A model generated the notes under the pieces. The model had not been told where the DNA came from, searched no databases, and was given only the letters and a program-made list of their open reading frames with translations. A program made the position numbers and the translations under genes. A DNA stretch of 64,000 bases. It comes from Chryseomicrobium excrementi. GTDB taxonomy: Bacteria; Bacillota; Bacilli; Bacillales_A; Planococcaceae. The stretch lies in the NCBI RefSeq assembly GCF_002798305.1, contig NZ_PCGR01000001.1, positions 186,001 to 250,000 on the forward strand, written 5' to 3'. Below are positions 59,682 through 64,000 of this stretch, in pieces; position 1 is the stretch's first letter; each line of letters begins with the position of its first letter.

Positions 59682-60683
59682 ATGATCACCAAGCAGTGGC
59701 AAGCTATCTTGAACAATCCGCTTGCACCATTTTATGTGATTGTCGGCAGTGAAGCGTATTTGCGAGATGAAACATTGAAGCGAATCCAGTCTCGAATCGA
59801 TCCGGAGGAATGGTTTTCGATGGACATGGACCAGCAATCAATTGACGATGTCATGTTGGAGACAGACACAATGCCATTTTTCTCTGAAAAAAAGGCGATT
59901 GTTGTTCACAATCCCACATTCTTAAGAGCTGCAGTGAAAGACAAAGAAAAAGAAAAGAAAGATACATTCCCACAAAAGGAATTTCTTTATTGGCTCCAGC
60001 ATCCTACAGATACGGCTACTGTGATATTTGTTGCTCCGTATGACAAATTGGACGACCGAAAGAAACTAGTCAAAGAATTAAAACAAGTGGCCGTTGTTAT
60101 TGAAGCGAATCCTCTATCTGAGAATGATCAGAAGAGCTGGATTGTCTCTCAGTTCCGATCGCACGGCAAACAACCGACCGATGAACTTGTAGACTGGATA
60201 GCTGCGACACCATTATCACTTTCGTTCAAGCGAAATGAAATAAATAAAGCCGCTATCTTTGCAAAACAAGAGGAAGTGTCGCTTGCGGACTACCAAGAAG
60301 TGGCATCACCGATTCTCGAAGAAAATGTATTCGCATTAACAGAAGCCTATTTGTTGAACCACAGGCAAAAAGCCGTATCCATCTACAATGAGCTTCTAAA
60401 GCAAAAAGAAGAGCCGTTGAAGCTTGTTGCTCTACTAGCGGGGCAATTGCGGCTGCTTATCCAAGTAGGTTACTACAAAAAGATGGGCTACCACAATCAA
60501 CAGATTGCTGGACAGATTAAAGCGCATCCCTACCGAGTCAAGCTGATGATGGAGCACCCGCTTGTTGACCGAGAAGAGTTGCTTGTAGAAAAGCTTAAAA
60601 AATTAGCCGAAGTCGACATGCAATTGAAATCTTCCTACATGAAGAAAGAACGGATATTAGAACTCTATCTGCTCGCGAATTAA
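59682..60683 (+). CDS. holA: DNA polymerase III subunit delta
   Basis: Clamp-loader subunit that opens the beta clamp. N-terminal domain APFYVIVGSEAYLRDETLKR, AAA+ fold without a functional Walker A, and the C-terminal collar (KQKEEPLKLVALLAGQLRLL; GYHNQQIAGQIKAHPYRVK). ATG 59682 behind AGAGAGGTG; a TATAAT at 59652-59657 lies 25 nt upstream. 333 residues; B. subtilis yqeN. Confidence 0.94.
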   Translation: MITKQWQAILNNPLAPFYVIVGSEAYLRDETLKRIQSRIDPEEWFSMDMDQQSIDDVMLETDTMPFFSEKKAIVVHNPTFLRAAVKDKEKEKKDTFPQKEFLYWLQHPTDTATVIFVAPYDKLDDRKKLVKELKQVAVVIEANPLSENDQKSWIVSQFRSHGKQPTDELVDWIAATPLSLSFKRNEINKAAIFAKQEEVSLADYQEVASPILEENVFALTEAYLLNHRQKAVSIYNELLKQKEEPLKLVALLAGQLRLLIQVGYYKKMGYHNQQIAGQIKAHPYRVKLMMEHPLVDREELLVEKLKKLAEVDMQLKSSYMKKERILELYLLAN

Positions 60684-60700
60684 ATACCTTAGACAAACAG

Positions 60701-60737
60701 AAAGAGCTGTCCCCGAATTGGGGACAGCTCTATTTCT
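60701..60737. terminator. Bidirectional terminator, holA and rpsT
   Basis: AGAGCTGTCCCC-gaatt-GGGGACAGCTCT, very stable stem, with TATTTC on the right and, on the minus strand, TTTCTGTTTG. Confidence 0.8.
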
Positions 60738-60762
60738 GTAGGTGAACAATTGATGCAAAAAC

Positions 60763-61011
60763 TTACGCTTTTTTCATCAACTGAGATTTTTTGCGCGCAG
60801 CCGCGTTTTTGTGGATCAAGCCTTTTGAAGCAGCTTTTTCTACAGCTTTGATAGCAGCTTTGATTGAATCATTTTTGTTTTCATCATTATTAGTTACAGC
60901 AGTTTCAGCGCGCTTTACAGCAGTACGCATAGCTGATTTTGTTTGTGAGTTTTGTGCATTTGCAGCAGCATTAGTCTTCACACGTTTAATAGCTGATTTA
61001 ATGTTTGGCAT
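60763..61011 (-). CDS. rpsT: 30S ribosomal protein S20
   Basis: Binds 16S rRNA early in assembly. MPNIKSAIKRVKTNAAAN at the start, alanine- and lysine-rich helices, ending AARKKSQLMKKA. 82 residues. AGGAGGTG 7 nt before the ATG at 61011. In spore-formers gpr and spoIIP follow on the other strand; here both are relics. Confidence 0.97.
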   Translation of the reverse strand: MPNIKSAIKRVKTNAAANAQNSQTKSAMRTAVKRAETAVTNNDENKNDSIKAAIKAVEKAASKGLIHKNAAARKKSQLMKKA

Positions 61012-61168
61012 TCCTTTCACCTCCTACTAAGGATGAGATGATACTTGTTAATTGATTTCAGTTCAATTACAACAAGAATCATTTTAACAAACCTTTTGCG
61101 TGATTGCAATATTTAAATGCAAAGAATATTTACTTGACAGCAGTACAAACTATGTTGAGGTGAACAGG

Positions 61169-61569
61169 ATGAGAAATAATGAACTGGAGCTTGAACGAAT
61201 CGAGTCGTTTGCAGACATCGAAACAAAAGTGGAGACCTTGGATCAAGCGTTATTCAAAAGCTACATCAGAAGTATGTTTTCTTGCAGTAAGAAAAGGTCT
61301 TCCTTATTTAGCCTGGGGTACGAGTGCAATCTGGAATGGAAACTGCAGAGTTCATTGAATTTATTGTCCGCGACATGCGCCCAGCGGGGTTACTAGTAAT
61401 TGATGCTCTGAGAGCCAGCAACCAAAATCGGATGTGTCGATTTCTTCAACTTTCATTAGTGACATATGCAGATGCAACGACTGTCACAGGCTTGAAGCAA
61501 AAGCCGATTCAGGTAAATGCGGATACGAAACAGGTCCCTGGTCTGTCTTGTGGTGTATTGGTGAAATAA
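61169..61569 (+). pseudogene. gpr: Decayed gpr (germination protease)
   Basis: Gpr degrades small acid-soluble spore proteins. The start is preserved (GAGGTG, then ATG MRNNELELERIESFADIETK, like the Gpr pro-region). After a frameshift and a large internal deletion, the second frame reads GMETAEFIEFIVRDMRP, LLVIDALRASNQNRM and a distorted version of the following family segment (LKQKPIQVNADTKQVPGLSC). The conserved PGSGVGN core is lost. Position after rpsT and before lepA is that of intact gpr in Bacillus. Confidence 0.85.
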
Positions 61570-61572
61570 GCA

Positions 61573-61695
61573 CGAGGTGTGGACGGGGTCTATAATCAAG
61601 ATTTGCACGCGGCCACACTTCTTATTGAACAAAGCTGAATCGAAAATTCACCCGAAGAAGTGGATTCAACGATTCATCAAATTGCCACTGCTTAA
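61573..61695 (+). pseudogene. spoIIP: C-terminal remnant of spoIIP
   Basis: SpoIIP is the amidase/endopeptidase of engulfment. Frame from 61576 reads GVDGVYNQDLHAATLLIE, close to the family's GVYNQDL...LLIE C-terminal segment, and stops at 61636. A shifted frame from 61639 continues IENSPEEVDSTIHQIATA and stops at 61693, as in the family's last helix. The rest of the gene is deleted. Order gpr-spoIIP-lepA is ancestral. Confidence 0.8.
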
Positions 61696-61746
61696 AGTGC
61701 CATCTTCTAATCGCATGCGATTTACGTATCACTTCGCGCCTGATTC

Positions 61747-61755
61747 TGCTATAAT
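61747..61755 (+). promoter_or_regulatory. Extended -10 promoter of lepA
   Basis: TGCTATAAT fits the TGnTATAAT extended -10; no clear -35. It starts ~52 nt past the spoIIP relic and 31 nt before the lepA start. Confidence 0.65.
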
Positions 61756-61785
61756 TTGTTGTAGCTTAATTAGGAGTGGACGAAA

Positions 61786-63615
61786 ATGAATAACGTAGAT
61801 CGTTTAAATAGACAAAAGAAAATCCGTAACTTTTCCATCATCGCTCATATTGATCATGGAAAATCAACACTTGCTGACCGTATCTTAGAAAAGACACAGA
61901 CCGTAACCAGCCGGGAAATGAAAAGCCAACTCTTGGATTCAATGGATCTAGAGCGCGAGCGTGGAATTACAATCAAATTAAATGCCGTACAACTGCAGTA
62001 CACTGCAAAAGACGGTGAGTCGTATATCTTCCATTTGATCGACACACCAGGGCACGTCGATTTTACCTATGAAGTATCACGAAGCCTAGCAGCATGTGAA
62101 GGTGCCATCCTTGTTGTTGATGCAGCACAAGGGATTGAAGCGCAAACACTTGCAAACGTGTATCTAGCACTTGATAACGACTTGGAAATCTTGCCAGTCA
62201 TCAATAAAATCGACCTTCCTGCAGCCGATCCAGAGCGCGTTCGTGGTGAAGTAGAAGAAGTCATTGGTCTCGATGCTTCAGAAGCCGTGCTTGCGTCAGC
62301 AAAAGCGGGGATTGGAATCGAAGAAATCCTTGAACAGATCGTAGAAAAAGTGCCGGCACCAGCCGGTGACCCAGAAGCACCGCTAAAAGCGTTGATCTTC
62401 GATTCATTATTTGACCCATACCGAGGCGTTATCTGTTATATCCGTATCGTTGAAGGAACTGTAAAGCCAGGAGACCGTATTCGCATGATGTCTACAGGAA
62501 AAGAGTTTGACGTTGTAGAGACGGGTGTATTTACACCAAAAGCTGCACAGCGCGAAGAACTGACTGTCGGAGATGTTGGGTTCCTAACAGCATCTATGAA
62601 AGATGTTGGAGATTCGAATGTAGGGGACACGATCACACTCGCATCGCATCCAGCGACAGAAGCACTGCCTGGATACCGTAAAATGAATCCAATGGTGTTC
62701 TGTGGTCTTTATCCGATTGATAACTCGAAGTACAACGATCTCCGCGAAGCACTTGAAAAGCTTCAATTGAACGATGCGGCTCTTGAGTTTGAACCGGAGA
62801 GCTCCCAAGCTTTAGGGTTTGGTTACCGCTGTGGATTCCTTGGGCTGTTGCACATGGAAATCATTCAGGAACGTATTGAGCGTGAATTTAAAATTGATTT
62901 GATTACAACGGCACCATCCGTTATCTATAATGTCGTCATGACGAATGGAGAGATGCTTCGTGTCGACAATCCGTCGATGATGCCAGATCCACAAAAACTT
63001 GACAAGATGGAAGAGCCTTATGTAAAGGCTTCTATCATGGTCCCTGAAGATTATGTCGGCGCTGTTATGGAACTATGCCAGAGAAAACGCGGAAACTTCT
63101 TGACGATGGACTATCTGTCATCTGCTCGTGTCAACATTTTGTACGAGATTCCTCTATCTGAGATTGTTTACGACTTCTTCGATTCACTAAAATCAAGCAC
63201 TAAAGGCTACGCATCGTTTGATTATGAATTGATTGGTTATAAAGAATCGAAGCTTCAGAAGATGGATATCCTACTAAACGGAGAAAAAGTGGATGCACTG
63301 AGCTTTATCGTGCACAAAGACTTTGCTTACGAGCGTGGGAAGCTGATCGTTGAAAAGCTGAAGAGCCTCATTCCAAGACAACAATTTGAAGTGCCTGTCC
63401 AGGCGGCAGTTGGACAAAAGATTATTGCCCGTTCTACGATCAAATCCATGGGGAAAAACGTTCTTGCGAAGTGTTACGGTGGAGATATCTCTCGTAAGCG
63501 AAAACTTCTTGAGAAACAAAAAGAGGGGAAAAAGCGCATGAAGCAGGTCGGGTCTGTAGAAGTCCCACAAGAAGCATTCATGGCGGTCCTCAAGATGGAC
63601 GACGATCAAAAATAA
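61786..63615 (+). CDS. lepA: Elongation factor 4 (LepA), back-translocase GTPase
   Basis: Translational GTPase linked to ribosome biogenesis and initiation. [14 protein letters not shown] (P-loop), [24 protein letters not shown], then EF-G-like domains and the LepA-specific C-terminus ([39 protein letters not shown]). 609 residues. TTAGGAGTG before the ATG. Confidence 0.98.
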   Translation: MNNVDRLNRQKKIRNFSIIAHIDHGKSTLADRILEKTQTVTSREMKSQLLDSMDLERERGITIKLNAVQLQYTAKDGESYIFHLIDTPGHVDFTYEVSRSLAACEGAILVVDAAQGIEAQTLANVYLALDNDLEILPVINKIDLPAADPERVRGEVEEVIGLDASEAVLASAKAGIGIEEILEQIVEKVPAPAGDPEAPLKALIFDSLFDPYRGVICYIRIVEGTVKPGDRIRMMSTGKEFDVVETGVFTPKAAQREELTVGDVGFLTASMKDVGDSNVGDTITLASHPATEALPGYRKMNPMVFCGLYPIDNSKYNDLREALEKLQLNDAALEFEPESSQALGFGYRCGFLGLLHMEIIQERIEREFKIDLITTAPSVIYNVVMTNGEMLRVDNPSMMPDPQKLDKMEEPYVKASIMVPEDYVGAVMELCQRKRGNFLTMDYLSSARVNILYEIPLSEIVYDFFDSLKSSTKGYASFDYELIGYKESKLQKMDILLNGEKVDALSFIVHKDFAYERGKLIVEKLKSLIPRQQFEVPVQAAVGQKIIARSTIKSMGKNVLAKCYGGDISRKRKLLEKQKEGKKRMKQVGSVEVPQEAFMAVLKMDDDQK

Positions 63616-63625
63616 CTGAACATCA

Positions 63626-63656
63626 GGGGAGGAGCAGCTTGCTGTCCTCCTTTTTG
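63626..63656 (+). terminator. Terminator after lepA
   Basis: GGGGAGGA-GCAGC-tt-GCTG-TCCTCC with one bulge, then TTTTTG. Confidence 0.75.
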
Positions 63657-63675
63657 TTTGATAGAAAGTTGGAAG

Positions 63676-64000
63676 ATGATGATACAAGGAATTTATATTC
63701 ATATCCCATTCTGCCACCAGATTTGTAGTTACTGCGATTTTAATAAATTTTATTTTCATAACCAACCGGTTGATGAGTACCTCACTCGTCTCGACCGTGA
63801 GATGGAGATCTGGGCTCGTAAGACAGATCTAGACGAAGTACACACCATCTTTTTAGGCGGAGGGACACCTACGTCGTTAAGCCTGCGCCAACTGAGTCGG
63901 TTGTTTGATTCAATTGCCAAACATTTTCCGATGCACCAAATCAAAGAGTTCACTTCAGAAGCGAATCCCGATGAGCTGACCAATGACAAGATGGAGCTGA
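63676..64000 (+). CDS. hemW: Heme chaperone / radical SAM protein HemW, 3' end cut off
   Basis: First ~108 residues only. GIYIHIPFCHQICSYCDFNK carries the radical-SAM CxxxCxxC cluster motif, followed by FLGGGTPTSL and SEANPDEL, typical of HemW (formerly HemN-like). ATG at 63676 or the adjacent 63679. lepA-hemW order is the Bacillales standard, with hrcA-grpE expected next. Confidence 0.93.
   Translation, partial: MMIQGIYIHIPFCHQICSYCDFNKFYFHNQPVDEYLTRLDREMEIWARKTDLDEVHTIFLGGGTPTSLSLRQLSRLFDSIAKHFPMHQIKEFTSEANPDELTNDKMEL

Noticed and set aside
60791-61030. Plus-strand ORF of 79 codons
   Set aside because: Antisense shadow of rpsT, which has clear S20 sequence and a ribosome site.
61577-61789. 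Plus-strand ORF of 70 codons before lepA
   Set aside because: Wrong frame across the spoIIP relic and lepA promoter; other frames show the SpoIIP pieces.

Overview
The window is a stretch of a low-to-moderate-GC Firmicutes chromosome. Gene order follows the Bacillus subtilis radC-mreBCD-min ... ruvAB ... relA ... alaS ... comE ... lepA-hemW backbone almost gene for gene. Protein sequences and layout point to Bacillales, most likely Planococcaceae. That is an inference from family resemblance and synteny; no rRNA is present. Almost everything on the + strand is housekeeping, with short gaps and many stop/start overlaps.

Layout: radC (cut by the left edge), mreBCD-minCD, a broken spoIVFB, rplU-prp-rpmA, a Spo0B-like gene with obg, pheB-pheA (0-9.7 kb); niaR on the minus strand, a safA relic, ruvAB-queA-tgt-yajC (9.8-15 kb); a spoVB stub, comN, secDF, a LapA-family gene, recJ, apt, relA, dtd (15-24.3 kb); a secreted SH3/amidase gene on the minus strand, a T-box leader, hisS-aspS, 6S RNA, tcdA, rarA on the minus strand (24.5-32.1 kb); cymR-iscS-mnmA-TPR-recD2, T-box, alaS-ireB-ruvX-yrzB, mltG, yrrMNO, udk, greA, yrrS, mtnN (32.2-49 kb); pssA on the minus strand, psd, yqeGH-aroE-yqeI-nadD-yqeK-rsfS-yqeM (49.4-55.9 kb); comEA-comEB-comEC, yqzM on the minus strand, holA, rpsT on the minus strand, gpr and spoIIP relics, lepA and the start of hemW (55.9-64 kb).

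The most striking feature is a set of decayed sporulation genes at exactly the syntenic places where spore-formers carry intact ones: spoIVFB (a one-base frameshift in the metal-binding motif, N-terminus gone), safA (stop codon in the LysM domain), spoVB (only the first ~65 codons left), gpr and spoIIP (heavily mutated fragments). Spo0B alone is open and keeps its phosphotransfer histidine. The lineage looks recently or incompletely cleared of its spore programme. Other unusual items are three intergenic arrays of degenerate motifs repeating every ~21 nt, each with a different core; a ~100-nt imperfect inverted repeat between the hisS T-box terminator and hisS; two good Shine-Dalgarno sequences that point to AUU start codons (comEA and an undescribed small membrane protein); and long hairpin elements. 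No IS elements, prophage, CRISPR, tRNA or rRNA were seen.
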